From Eulemur rufifrons (taxonomy: Eukaryota > Chordata > Mammalia > Primates > Lemuridae), in assembly GCF_041146395.1 (NCBI RefSeq), contig NC_091009.1:373501-437500 (forward strand): DNA of 64,000 nt, written 5' to 3'. The translations under genes and the position numbers were made by a program. The notes beneath the pieces are model-generated. The model was not told the DNA's origin and made no database searches. It was given only the letters and a program-made list of their open reading frames with translations. Of the stretch, positions 24,980-36,493 are shown piece by piece (within the stretch, counting starts at the first letter, position 1; each line of letters starts with the position of its first letter).

Positions 24980-27663
24980 TTTCTATAAATGACTGTACGC
25001 TTTCCTATATAACTTCTTCCAAACTAGAGATTAGCATGGGTACAAAAACCCACCCCATAATTGCTTTCTCTGCATGAATGTAAGCATTCCCAAATATCAT
25101 TTTCCTACTCTTCCAAACTAGAGTTTAGTATGCCTACAAACCACCACATCATCGTTGCTTTCTCTGAGTGAATGTAACCCTTTCCATATATGACTCTCAA
25201 TCTTAAACCAAAATAGAATTTAGCACGCCTACATTCCACAACCAGAAATTTGCTTTCCCTAAGAGACTCTAAGCTTTCTTATATGTGTTTCTCAAACTTC
25301 GTCCAAACTAGACTTTAGCACGCCTAGAAAACACCACCCCACAGTTGCTTTCTCTGCATGAATGTAAGCGTTTGTATATATGACACTGGTACTTCTTTCA
25401 AAATACAATTTAGCAGACCTAAAAATCTACCGCCAAGAGTTGCTTTCTCTGACTGTCTGCTTTCGAACTTCTTCCAAACTATATTTTAGCATGCCAACAA
25501 AACACCACCCCATAGTTGCTTTCTCTGCGTCCATATAAGCGTTCATATATATGTCTCTCCTACTTCTTCCAAACTGGAGTTTAGTATACCTAAAAACCGG
25601 CACCACAATTTACCTTTCTCTGAGTGAATGAAGCGTATCCATGTATGCCTCTTTCACTTCATCCAAATTAGAGTTTAGCGGCCTACAAACCACTTCCTGT
25701 GAGTTGCTTTCTCTAGGTGACTGTAAACTTTCCTATATAAGACTCTCGAACTTCTTCCAAACTACAGTTTGCCATGCCAACAATACAGCGCCCCATCGTT
25801 GATTTCTCTGGGTGAACATAAGCGTTCCCATATATGACTCTCACTCTTTTTCCAAAATAGAATTTAGCAGACCTACACACCAGCCCCCGATGGTTCCTTT
25901 CTCTAAATGACTCTAATTTTCCCCAGATATGACTCTCGAACTTCCTCCAAACTACAGATTATGATGATTACATACGCCACCCCACAGTTGCTTTCTCTGC
26001 GTGAATGTAACCGTTCATATATGACTCTCCTACTTCTTCGAACTACAGTTCTTATTCCTACAAACCACCACGACAAAGTTCTTTCTCTGAGTGAATGCAA
26101 GCGTTCTCACACTTCATCCAAATTACAGTTTAGCAGACCTACCAAAAAACTACAGAGAGTTGTTTTCTCTGTGTCACTGTAATCTTTGCTATATAAGGCT
26201 CTCGAACTTCTTCCAAACCACAGTTTAGCATGCCAACAAAATACGACCCCAGAGTTGCTTTCTCTGCGTGAATGTAAGCATTCGTATATATGACTCTCCT
26301 ACTTCCTCCAAAATACAGTTTAGAATGCTTACAAACCACCACCCAAACGTTGCGTTCTCTGAGTGAATGTAAGCGTTCCCATGTTTGACTCTCACAATTG
26401 ATGCAAATTAGAGTTTAGCATGCTTAGAAACAATCTGCCGAGAGTTACTTTCTCTAGGTGACTGTAAGCTTTCTTATATAAGACTCACGAACTTCTTCCA
26501 AACTACAGTTTAGCATGCCAACGAAACACTGCCCCATCGTTGATTTCTCTGAGTGAAGATAAGCGTTCCCACATATGACTTTCTCTCTTCTTCCAAAATA
26601 GAATTTAGCAGATCTACAAAACGGCCCCCGATGGTTGCTTTCTCTAAGTGACTGCAATTTTCCCCAGATAGAACTCTCGAACTTCCTCCAAAGTATACAT
26701 TAACATGCGTACATACGCCACCCAACAGTTGCTTTCTCTGCGTGAATGTAACCGTTCATATATATGACTCTCCTACTTCTTCCAAACTACAGTTATGATG
26801 CCTACAAATCACCACCCAAACGTTGTGTTCTCTGAGTGAATGTAAGCGTTCCCATGTTTGACTCTCACAATTGCTGCTAATTAGTGTTTACAGGCTTGCA
26901 AAGCTGTCCCGAGTGTTGCTTTCTCTAGGTGACTGTAAGTTATCCTATATAACACTCTCGAACTCCTTCCAAACTGCAGTTTAGCATCCCCACAACACAT
27001 CACCCCATAGTTTCTTTCTCTGCATGAATGTAAGCGTTTGTCTATATGACTCTGGTACGTCTTTCAAAATACAATTTAGCAGACCTAAAAATCACCCGCC
27101 AAGAGATGCTTTCTCTAAGTGACTGTCAGCTTTCTAACTTCTTCCAATCTATAGTTTAGCATGCCTGCACTACATCACCCCGTATTTGCTTTCTCTGTGT
27201 TAATGAAAGCGTTCCTGTATATGTCTCTCGTACCTCTTCCAAAGTAGAGTTCAGTATGCTCAAAAACGGCCACCCCAACGTTGCTTTCTCTGAGTGAATG
27301 TAAGCGTTCCTGTATATGATTCTAACACTTCATTGAAAATAGAGTTTAGCAGGCCTACGAACCACCCCCCCAAGAGTTGCTTTCTCTAAATGACTGTAAG
27401 CATCCCAGATATGACTCTCGAACATCCCCCAAACTATAGTTTAGTAGGCATACAAACATCACTCCATAGTTGCTTTCTCTGCATGAATGTAAGCGTTCCT
27501 ATATATGATTCTCGTCCTTCTTCCAAACTAGAGTTTAGTATGCCTACAAACCACAACCCCATCGTTGATTTCTCTGAGTGAATGTACGCAGTCCCCAAAA
27601 TGACTCTCCCCCTTCTTCCAAAGTAGAGTTTTGCAGGCCTACAAACCATCCCCCGAAAGTTGG
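24980..27663 (-). repeat. 2.69-kb higher-order unit, right arm, first
   Basis: Bounded by the GAAAGTTGGTTTCTATAAATG signature near 24980 and 27664, a spacing of 2684 bp. The 24980 copy mirrors left 20298 and the 27664 copy mirrors left 17606. Confidence 0.8.
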
Positions 27664-30351
27664 TTTCTATAAATGACGGTACGCTTTCCTATATATTACT
27701 CTTTAACTTCTTGCAAACTAGAGATTAGCATGGCTACAAAAAATCCACCCCATAATTGCTTTCTCTGCATGAATGTAAGTGTTCCCATATATCATTCTCC
27801 TACTTCTTCCAAACTAGAGTTTAGTATGCCTACAAACCACCACATCATCGTTGCTTTCTCTGAGTGAATGTAAGCCTTCCCATATATGACCCTCACTCTG
27901 AAACCAAAATAGAGTTTAGCATGCCTACATTCCACACCCAGAGATTTGCTTTCTCTAAGTGACTCTAAGCTTTCTTATATGTGATTCTCAAACTTCATCC
28001 AAACTAGAGTTTAGCATGCCTAGAAAACACCACCCCACAGTTGCTTTCTCTGCATGAATGTAAGCGTTTGTATATATGACTCTGGTACTTCTTTCAAAAT
28101 ACAATTTAGCAGACCGAAAAATGAACCGCCGAGAGTTGCTTTCTCTAAGTGACTGTCTGCTTTCGAACTTCTTCCAAATTATATTTTAGCATGCCTACAA
28201 AACACCACCCCATAGTTACTTTCTCTGCATCAATATAAGCGTTCATATATATGCCTCTCTCACTTCATCTAAATTAGAGTTTAGCAGGCCTACAAACCAC
28301 GCCCCGTGAGTTGCTTTCTCTAGGTGACTGTAAACTTTCCTATATAAGAATCTCCAACTTCTTTCAAACTACAGCATGCCAACAAAACACCACACCGTGG
28401 TTGCTTTCTCTGAGTGAACATAAGCGTTGCCATATATGACTCACACTCTGTTTCCAAAATAGAATTTAGCAGATCTACAAACCAGCCCAACATGGTTCCT
28501 TTCTCTAAGTGACTGTAATTTTCCCCAGATATGACTCTCGCACTTCCTCCAAACTACAGATTAACATGCATACCTGCGCCACCCCACAGTTGCTTTCTCT
28601 GCGTGAATGTAACCGTTCATATATATGACTCTCCTACTTCTTCCCAACTACAGTTATTATGCCTTCAAACCATCACGATAATGTTTCTTTCTCTGAGTGA
28701 ATGAATGCAAGCGTTCTCACATTTCATCCAAATTAGAGTTTAGCAGGCCTACCAATAAACTTCCGAGAGTTGTTTTCTCTGTGTCACTGTAATCTTTCCT
28801 ATATAAGACGCTCGAACTTCTTCCAAACCACAGTTTAGCATGCCAACAAAATACGACCCCAGAGTGGCTTTCTCTGCCTGAATGTAAGCGTTCAGATATA
28901 TGACTCTCGTACTTCCTCCAAAATACAGTTTAGAATGCCTACAAACCACCACCCAAACGTTGCGTTCTCTGAATGAATGAAAGCATTCCCATGTTTGACT
29001 CTCACAATTGATGCAAAGTAGAGTTTAGCAGGCCAAGAAAGGATCTCCCGAGAGTTGCTTTCTCTAGGTGACTGTAAGCTTTCCTAAATAAGACTCTCCA
29101 ACTTCTTCCAAACTACAGGTTAACATGCCCACAAAACATCACCCCATAGTTTTTTCTTTGCATGAATGTAAGCATTAGTATATATGACTCTGGTACTTCT
29201 TTCAAAATACAATTTAGCAGACCTAAAAATCACCCACCAAGAGTTGCTTTCTCTAAGTGACTGTTCAGGTTTAGAACTTCTTCCAAACTATAGCATGCTT
29301 ACAAAACACCACCCCGTAGTTGCTTTCTCTGGGTGAATGTAAGCGTTCCCAAATATCATTCTCGTACTTCTTCCAAACTATTTAGTATGCCTACAAAACC
29401 CAGCCCAATGTTGTTTCTCTGAGGGAATGTAAGCGGTCCCATGTTTGACTCTCACACTTCATCCAAATTAGAGTTTAGCATGTGTACAAACAATCTCCCG
29501 AGAGTTGCTTTCCCTAGGTGATGGTAATCATTCCTGTATAAGGTTCTCCAACTTCTTCCAAACTGCAGTTTAGCATGCCTACAAAACCTGACGCTGTAAG
29601 TGCTTTCTCTGCGTGAATGTAAGTGTTCCTATATAGGACTCTCGTACTTCTTCCAAACTACAGTTTAGTATGCCCTACAAACCACCACCCAAACGTTGTT
29701 TTCTCTGAGTGAATGTAAGCGTTCCCATATATGACTCTCACACTTCAACCAAAATAGAGTTTAGCAGGCCTACATTCCACACCCAGAGAGTTGTTTTCTC
29801 TACGTGACTGTAAACTTTCCTATATATGACTCTCAAACTTCGTCCAAACTAGAGTTTTGCAAGCCTACAAAACACCACCCCATAGTTGTTTTCGGTGCCG
29901 GAATGTAAGCGGCTCTACATGTGATTCTCTTGCTTCTTCCAAATTACAGGTTAGTATGCCTAGGAACCACAACCACGACGTTGCTTTCACTGAGTTCCCA
30001 TATATTATTCTAACACTTCATTGAAAATAGAGTTTAGCAGGCCTTCGAAACACCCCCCGAGAGTTGCTTTCTCTAAGTGACTGTAAGCTTCCCAGATATG
30101 ACTCTCGAACTTCCTCCAAACTATATTTTAGTAGGCATACAAACATCACTCCATAGTTGCTTTCTCTGCGTGAAGGTAAGCGTTCCTATATACGATTCTC
30201 GTACTTCTTCCAAACTAGAGTTGACTATGCCTACAAATCACAATCCCATCGTTGATTTCTCTGAGTGAATGCACGCGGTCCCCAATATGACTCTCCCCCT
30301 TCTTCCAAACTGGAGTTTTGCAGGTGTACAAAACATCCCCCGAGAGTTGGT
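27664..30351 (-). repeat. 2.69-kb higher-order unit, right arm, second
   Basis: Ends at a third GAGAGTTGGTTTCTATGAC signature near 30352, a spacing of 2688 bp. This third signature has no partner in the left arm because the left arm lacks about 838 bp here. Confidence 0.8.
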
Positions 30352-30588
30352 TTCTATGACTGTAACCTTTCCTATATATTACTCCTTAACTTCTTCCAAA
30401 CTAGAGATTAGCATGGCTACAAAAACGCCACCCCATAATTGCTTTCTCTACGTGAATGTAAGCGTTCCCATATATCATTCTCCCACTTCTTCCAAACTAG
30501 AGTTTAGTATGCCTACAAACCACCACGTCGTCGTTGCTTTCTCTGAGGGAATGTAAGCCTTCCCATATATGACTCTCACTCTTAAACC
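29751..30588 (-). repeat. 838-bp segment present only in the right arm
   Basis: The homologous stretches AAAATAGAGTTTAGCAGGCC start at 29751 and 30589. The left arm passes from the counterpart of 30.6 kb directly to the counterpart of 29.75 kb at about 15500. The missing piece equals about nine monomers and belongs to the 2.69-kb repeat, so a deletion in the left arm by exchange between misaligned monomers is the simplest reading. Confidence 0.7.
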
Positions 30589-31991
30589 AAAATAGAGTTT
30601 AGCAGGCCTACTTTCCACACCCAGAGATTTGCTTTCTCTAAGTGACTGTAAGCTTTCTTATATGTGATTCTCAAACTTCGTCCAAACTAGAGTTTAGCAT
30701 GCCTATAAAACACCACCCCATAGTTACTTTCAGTGCGTCAAAATGTATGTGTTCCTATATGTGATTCTCGTGCTTCTTCCAAACTGCAGTTTAGTAAGCC
30801 TACAAACAACCCCATCATTGCTTTCTCTGAGGGAATGTAAGCGTTCTCATATATGACTCTCACACTTCAACCAAAACAGGGTTTTGCAGGCCTACAAACC
30901 ACCCGCCAAGACTTGCTTTTTCAAAGTGGCTGTTACCTTTCCTATATAGGACTCTGGAACTTCTCCCAAGCTAGACTTTAACATGTCTACCTGACACTAC
31001 TCCGTAGTTGCTCTCGGTGTGTGAATGTAAGCGTTCCTATATATGAGTCTTGTACTTCTTCCTAACTAGCATCTGGCATGCCAAAATAACACTCCCCCAT
31101 AGTTGCTTTCTTTGAGTCAATGTAAACATTCCTATATATGTCTCTCGCACTTCTTCCAAACTTGAGTTATGTCTACAAACCAATCCCCGACAGCTGTTTT
31201 CTCTGAACGAATTTAAGCGTTCCTATATAGGACTATGGCACTTCCTCCAAACTAGAGTTTAGCAAGCCTACACTCCACCCCCGTTCGTTGCTTTCTCTAA
31301 GTTACTGTAAGCTTTCCTATACATGGCTCTCGAAATTTTCCAAACTAGAGTTAGCATGCCTACTATACACCTACACATAATTGCTTTGTCTGAGTGAATA
31401 TAAGCCTTCCTATATATGACTGTCGCACTTTTTCCAAATTAGAGTGTAGCCAGCCTGGAAAGCACCCCTTATAGTTGCTTTCATTGAGTGAATGTTAACA
31501 TTCCTATGTATGACTCTCGCAACTTTTCCAATCTAAGGTTTTAGCAATGCCACAAATCCCCCGCCGAGAGTTCCTATACATAACTGTCCTCTTTTTCCAA
31601 GCTAGAGTTTAGGAAGCCTAGAAACCGTCCCCCCGTAGACGCTTTATGTGAATGTAAGCGTTCCTATATATGACTCTCGCCTTCCTCCAAACTAGAGCTT
31701 AGCAAGCCTACAAACCAACTCCCTATAATTGCTTTCTCTGAATGAATGATATCGTTCCTATATAAGACTCTCGAACTTCTTCCAAACCAGAGTTTAACAA
31801 GCCAAAAAAGCACCCCCCCATAGATGCTTCCTCTAACTCAAAGCTAATATTCCTATATATGATTCAGCTTCTTCATCCAAACTAGAGTAATGCAAGCCTA
31901 CAAATCACACACCAATAGTTGCTTTCTATCAGTAAATGTAAGCATCCCTATATATGACTATAGCAATTCTTCCAAACTGGAGTTTAGCAAG

Positions 31992-32141
31992 CCTCCAGAC
32001 CCCCGGACCCCACTCCATAGTACCCTGGGCATTGGCGCCTGCCTGTCATGCAGGACATAGGGGCGGACCCTCATCTCAGACACGGCATTGGTGGATTGTA
32101 GGCTTTTTTAAGTTTTTGAATTGAAGAAGTCTGAGAATTGG
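31992..32141 (-). repeat. GC-rich block F1', boundary block on the right of the satellite
   Basis: Inverted copy of block F1, from CCTCCAGACCCCCGGACCCC to CTGAGAATTGG. It follows directly after the last inverted satellite monomer. Paired positions with F1 sum to about 46112. Confidence 0.82.
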
Positions 32142-32391
32142 AATTGGGTTTAGGGTAAGGTTAGGTGTTAGGGACTAGGATTAGGTTTAGGGGTTAGGGT
32201 TTTAGGTTAGAATTAGGGTTAGGATTACTGTTAGGGTTAGAGATTAGGATTATGTTTAGTGGTTGGGTTTAGGTATACGGTGAGAGGCAAGAGTAAGGGT
32301 CAGGGATTAGGGTTACTGTTAGGAGTTAGATTCAGGGCTTACTAAGGGTTTGGTTTAGAGATAGGGTTAGGGCTTACGTTTAACGGTGTGT

Positions 32392-32526
32392 GTTAGGGCA
32401 CGGGCCCTGTCTAATGTACGGGGCACTGTGAGTGTGGAGCAAGGCTGGGTCCGCACTTCATCGTACCCTGGGTGTTGGGCTTCAACTGTCATGCAGGACA
32501 AAGGCAGAGGCTCATCTCACGCATGG
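32392..32526 (-). repeat. GC-rich block E1'
   Basis: Inverted counterpart of E1, starting GGCACGGGCCCTGTCTAATG and ending CTCACGCATGG. It differs from E1 by scattered substitutions only. Between this block and C1' the right side has about 120 bp more than the left. Confidence 0.8.
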
Positions 32527-33120
32527 TTAGGATTAAGGTTTAAGTTTAGGGTCAGGTTTGAGGGTTAGGGTGAGGGTTAACAGTTAGAGTTAGTGTAAGG
32601 GGGTTAGGGATAGGGTTAGGGTTAAGGGTTAGGTTTATGGTTCAGGTTTAAGGTTAGCATTAGAGGGTAGGGTTAGTGTAACTGTAGATCAGTGTTGGGT
32701 TTAGATCTCTAGGCATTAGGGCAAAGGTTAGGGTTAGGGTTAAGAGTTAGGGTTCTGTTTAAAGGTTAGGATTGGGATTAGGCTTAAGGGTTAAGGTTAA
32801 GGTTATGGGTTATGACTAAGGATCAACGGTTAGGGTTATTTTTAGGCGTAGGGTTAGGGTAAGGGGTTAGAGTTAGTGTTAGTGTTGTTGGTCGGGTTAA
32901 GGTTAGGGTTGGCGTTTCAGAATTAGGGATTAGGTGTTATGTTTATAGCTAGGAGTTAGGGTTAGAATTACGGTATAGGGCTTGTTCTCAGGGTGTCATG
33001 CATTAACGTTAAGATAAGGGGTTAAAGTTAGGGTTACGGTGAGCTTTACCTGTTAAGGTGAGCAGTAGGATCAGGGTTAGGTGTTATGTTCTGGGTTAGG
33101 GTTATGGGTGAGGGGTAGGG

Positions 33121-33324
33121 CTTATCCTTAGGGCACGGGCCCTGTATGCACTAGGAGGCGAAGTTAGGGATCTGTGATGGTCGCTGGGAACCCACTCTAT
33201 CGTTCGCAGTGTATGGGCCTCTGGGTTTCATGCAGGACACTGTGGCAGAGCCGGCTTTCATGCATGGCTTAGTAGGATTGTAGGCTTTCAAAACTCTGAG
33301 AAAGCAAGAAGTCTGAGAATTAGA
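33121..33324 (-). repeat. GC-rich block C1'
   Basis: Inverted family C block with CTAGGAGGCGAAG and GATGGTCGCTGGGAACCC. It pairs with C1 at 12913-13116. Confidence 0.84.
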
Positions 33325-33646
33325 TATCGGGTTAGGATTACGGCACGGTTTAGGGATGAAGATTAGTGTTAGGGTGAGGGCTTAGGGTTAGGGGTTAGGG
33401 TTAGGGTTAGGGTTGTTGGTAGGGTGAAGGTTAGGGTTGACGTTTTAGAATTAGGGATGAGGTGTTACAGTTATGACTATGGTTTAGGATTAGAATTATG
33501 GGATAGGGCTTCTTCTCAAGGTGTTTTGCATTCACGTTAAGTTAAGGGGCTAAGTTAGGGTTACGGGGAGGTTTATGTTTTAAGGTGAGCAATAGGATCA
33601 GGGTTAGGTGTTATGTTCAGGGTGAGGGTTATTTGTTAGGGGTAGT

Positions 33647-33854
33647 GTTTATACTTAGCATACAGGCCGTCTGCACTGGGAGGTGGGCGGGGTTTAGGGG
33701 GATGGTATTGTGCCCGGGAACCCACTCTATCGTATGCTGGGTATGGGCTCCTGGGTTTCATGCAGGACACAGTGGCAGAGCCCCCTTTTACTCATGGCAT
33801 GGGAGGATTGTAGGCTTTCTAAACTCCGAGAAAGCAAGAAGTCTGAGAATTCGA
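33647..33854 (-). repeat. GC-rich block D1'
   Basis: Inverted family D block (GTTTATACTTAGCATACAGG, CACTGGGAGGTGGGCGG). A 103-codon plus-strand frame runs through it, the longest in the window. It has no start context, extends into telomeric repeat, and is not kept at equal length in D2'. Confidence 0.83.
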
Positions 33855-35387
33855 TTTAGGGGTAGGACTATGGTAATGTTTAGGGATGAAGATTAGTGTC
33901 AGGGTGGTGTCTTGGGTTAGGGGTTGGGGTTAAAGGTTAGTGTTAGGTTTAACAGTTACAGTTAGGTTTATGGTTAAGTTTCAGGGTTAGGGTTAAGTTT
34001 GGGTTTAGCGTTTGGCACAGGGGAAGACTTCAATGTTAGCTTTATGGTTAAAGATTAGGATTAGTGTTAGTGTGAGGGTTAATGGTAAGGGTCAAGATTA
34101 ATGGTTCAGGTTGGGGTTAGGCTTCGGTTTAGGGTTAGGGGTTAGGGTTAGGCTTAGGGTTAAGGGATAGGATTAGGGTTAAGTGTTGGGCTTAGGGTTA
34201 GGGTTTAGTGTTAGGGTTATCGTTAAGGATTAGGGTTAGGGTCAGGGTTAAATGTTTGGGTGCGGGTAATGATTAGGGTCAGGGTTAAGGTTTACGGATA
34301 GGGTTAGTGTTAAGGGTTACGGGTAGGTTTAGGGTTCAGGGTTAGAGTTAGCATTAGGGCTTAAGGTTAGGATTAGGTGGTAGGTTACATTTAGGTTTAG
34401 ATTTAGGCGTTAGAGTAAGGGTTAAGAGATAGGGTTAGGTTTAATGCTTAGGATTAGGGTTAGGGTTTGGGGTTAAAGTAAGTTTTAGGGGTTAGGTTTA
34501 AGGATCAAAGGTTAGGGTTATTTTTAGCTGTAGTGTTAGGGTTAGGGATAAGGGATCCCATTAGCATTAAGGGTCTTCCTTACTGTAGGCTTAAGGGTTA
34601 GGCTTGGAGTTAAATGTTAAGGTTAGGGTCAGTGTTAAGATTTAGGGTGAGGGTTAATGGTTAGGGTAAAGGTTAAGCGTTAGGGTTAGGGATTAGTGAT
34701 TAGGGTTTTTGGTTAGTGTTAGGGTTAGCGGTTAGGAGTTAGTGTTTTATGAAGGGGTATGGTTAGAATTAGGATTTGGGTTAGAGTTAGGGTTAGGTAT
34801 AGGGGTTAGGTTTAGGGGTTAGTTTTAGGGTAAAAGGATAGGATTAGGGTTACGGATTGGGCTTAGGTTTAGGGTTAAAGTTTACTGCTAGGGTTAGGAA
34901 TAGGGTTCAGGGTTAGCTTTAGGGGTTCTGGTTAGGGTTAGGTGTTAGGTTAGTGTCAGGGTTAGGTCTAGTCGTGAGGGTAAGGTTCAGGGTTAGCTTT
35001 AAGAGCTAGGGTTAGGTTTAATGGTTAGGATTAGGATTAGGGTTAAGGGTTAGGGTAAGGCTTAGGGGTTAGGGTGAAGGGTTAGGGTTTTTGTTAGGCA
35101 TAGCGTTGGGGTTAGAAGTAAGGGTTACTGTCAGTGTTAGGGTTGTAGGTAGGGTTACGGTTAAGGTTAGCGGTTTAGAATTAGGGTTAGGGATTCGGTG
35201 TCACAGTGATGACTAGGAGATAGGGTTAGAATTATGGGATAGGGGTTGTTCTCAGGAAATGGGTTATGCATTAACGTTAGGATAAGAGGTTAAAGTTAGG
35301 CGCACGGTGAGGTTTACGTGTTAAGGGGAGAAATAGGAACAGGGTTGGGTGTTATGTTCAGGGTGAGGGATATCTGTTACAGGTATT

Positions 35388-35595
35388 GTTTATGCTTAGC
35401 GCACGGGCCCTGTCTGCATTAGGCGGGGGAGGAGGTTCGGGGGCTGGGATTGTCACCAGGATCCCACTGTATCGTCCTCTGGGTATTGGCCCGTGGGTTT
35501 CATGCAGGACACCGTGGTAGAGCCTCCTTTCACGCATGGCATGGGAGGATTGCAGGCTTTCTAAACTCTAAGAAAGCAAGAAGTCTGAGAATTAG
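35388..35595 (-). repeat. GC-rich block A1'
   Basis: Inverted A block with local differences: GGAGGAGGTTCGGGGGCTGGG, TTGTCACCAGGATCCC and CGTCCTCTGGGTATTGGC. TTGTCACCAGGATCCC is shared with A2', so these two form a subfamily separate from the 1.87-kb array. Confidence 0.85.
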
Positions 35596-35880
35596 ATTTA
35601 GGGTTAGGATTATGGTTAGGGTTAAGGATGAAGTTTAGTGTTAGGGTGAGCGCTTAGGGTTAGGGATTAGGGTTAGGGTTAAAGGTTACTCTTAGGTTTA
35701 ACAGTTACAGTTCGATTTAGGGTTGAGGTTTACGGTTAGGGTTAAGATGAGGGGTTAGGGTTTGGTATAGGGTTATGGTTAGGTACAGGGTTAGGGTTAA
35801 GTGTTAGGATTAGGGTTGAAGATTAGGATTAGGGTTAGGATTAAAGGTTAGCGTGAGAGTTAACGGTTAGGGTTAAGGTT

Positions 35881-35896
35881 AAGAGTTAGGGTTAGG
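35881..35896 (+). repeat. Alu target-site duplication, 5' copy (16 bp)
   Basis: AAGAGTTAGGGTTAGG lies immediately before the Alu and is repeated exactly at 36233-36248. It is preceded by GGTT, so the nick would be TT/AAGA, close to the L1 endonuclease preference TT/AAAA. Confidence 0.9.
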
Positions 35897-36232
35897 GGCC
35901 GGGCACGGTGGCTCACGCCTGTAATCCTAGCACTCTGGGAGGCCGAGGCGGGTGGATTGCTCATGGTCGGGAGTTCGAGACCAGCCTGAGCGAGACCCCG
36001 TCTCTACTAAAAATAGAACGACATTATATGGACAACTAAAAATCTATATAGAAAAAATTAGCCGGGCATAGTGGCGCGTGCCTGTAGTCCCAGCTACTCG
36101 GGAGGCTGAGGCAGTAGGATCGCTTAAGCCGAGGAGTCTGAGGTTGCTGTGAGCTAAGCTGACGCCATGGCACTCACTCTAGCCTGGGCAACAAAGTGAG
36201 ACTCTGTCTCAACAAAAAAAAAAAAAAAAAAA
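35897..36232 (+). mobile_element. Full-length Alu SINE, strepsirrhine type
   Basis: It begins GGCCGGGCACGGTGGCTCACG and has the two related monomers typical of Alu, each carrying a GGGAGGC(C/T)GAGGC motif, and ends in an A-tail from about 36211. The pol III A box (TGGCTCACG, 35909-35917) and B box (GTTCGAGACC, 35973-35982) are intact. The linker GACAACTAAAAATCTATATAG and the right-monomer features GCAGTAGGATCGCTTAAG and GTTGCTGTGAGCTAAGC match my recollection of lemur/loris Alus rather than human ones. It was mobilised by L1 machinery and carries no protein gene. The exact subfamily needs a database comparison. Confidence 0.95.
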
Positions 36233-36248
36233 AAGAGTTAGGGTTAGG
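36233..36248 (+). repeat. Alu target-site duplication, 3' copy (16 bp)
   Basis: An exact copy of 35881-35896, joining the A-tail to the resuming TTAGGG repeat. The last two tail A residues are shared with the duplication. Confidence 0.9.
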
Positions 36249-36493
36249 GTTTAGGTTTAGTGTTAAGGGTTAGGGTTAGTTTTAGGGTTCGAGTTATGTG
36301 TTAGGGTTTGTGTTAGAGGTTAGGGTTTGGTTTACTGTTCAGGGTTAGGGTTACGTTTAGGGGTTAGCATTAGGGTTAAGGATTAGTTTTAGGGTAAGGG
36401 TTTAGAGTTAGTGTTCGTCTTTAGGCTCGGGGCTTAGGTTCAGGGTCAGGGGTTAGAGTTGGTGGTAGGGCTTAGATTTAGCGGTCAGTTTAA

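Larger units (their letters stand above)
21578..31991 (-). repeat. 94-bp satellite, right arm (inverted)
   Basis: About 110 monomers of the same satellite in reverse orientation, recognised on the plus strand by TTCCAAACTAGAGTTTAGCA and GCTTTCTCTGAGTGAATGTAAG. Positions pair with the left arm at a sum near 45275 for left 17.4-21.3 kb, and near 46110 for left 14.1-15.4 kb. The arm holds more 2.69-kb repeats than the left one. No gene was found in this 10.4 kb. Confidence 0.93.

Noticed and set aside
14121..31991. Many 60-95-codon frames on both strands of the satellite
   Set aside because: They follow the 94-bp monomer in whichever frame lacks stops and appear as mirrored pairs in the two arms. 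No conserved protein reading emerges.
14121..31991. CRISPR-like array of about 94-bp spaced repeats
   Set aside because: The whole monomer is repeated with diffuse divergence, so there are no unique spacers between short identical repeats. The DNA is eukaryotic with an Alu.
14121..31991. CENP-B box in the satellite
   Set aside because: Stretches such as CTTCGTCCAAAC begin like the box but lack the required CGGG part. I found no full match by eye.
14121..31991. Palindrome as a pure assembly fold-back artefact
   Set aside because: The arms differ by substitutions throughout, by an 838-bp gap, by a one-arm hairpin mutation and (further out) by an Alu. A copied-back read would give near-identical arms. 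Long-read confirmation is still the deciding test.
33585..33896. 103-codon plus-strand frame across block D1', the longest in the window
   Set aside because: The frame is not held at this length in D2' or the other D blocks, and its ends are in telomeric repeat. It is expected by chance where stops are sparse.
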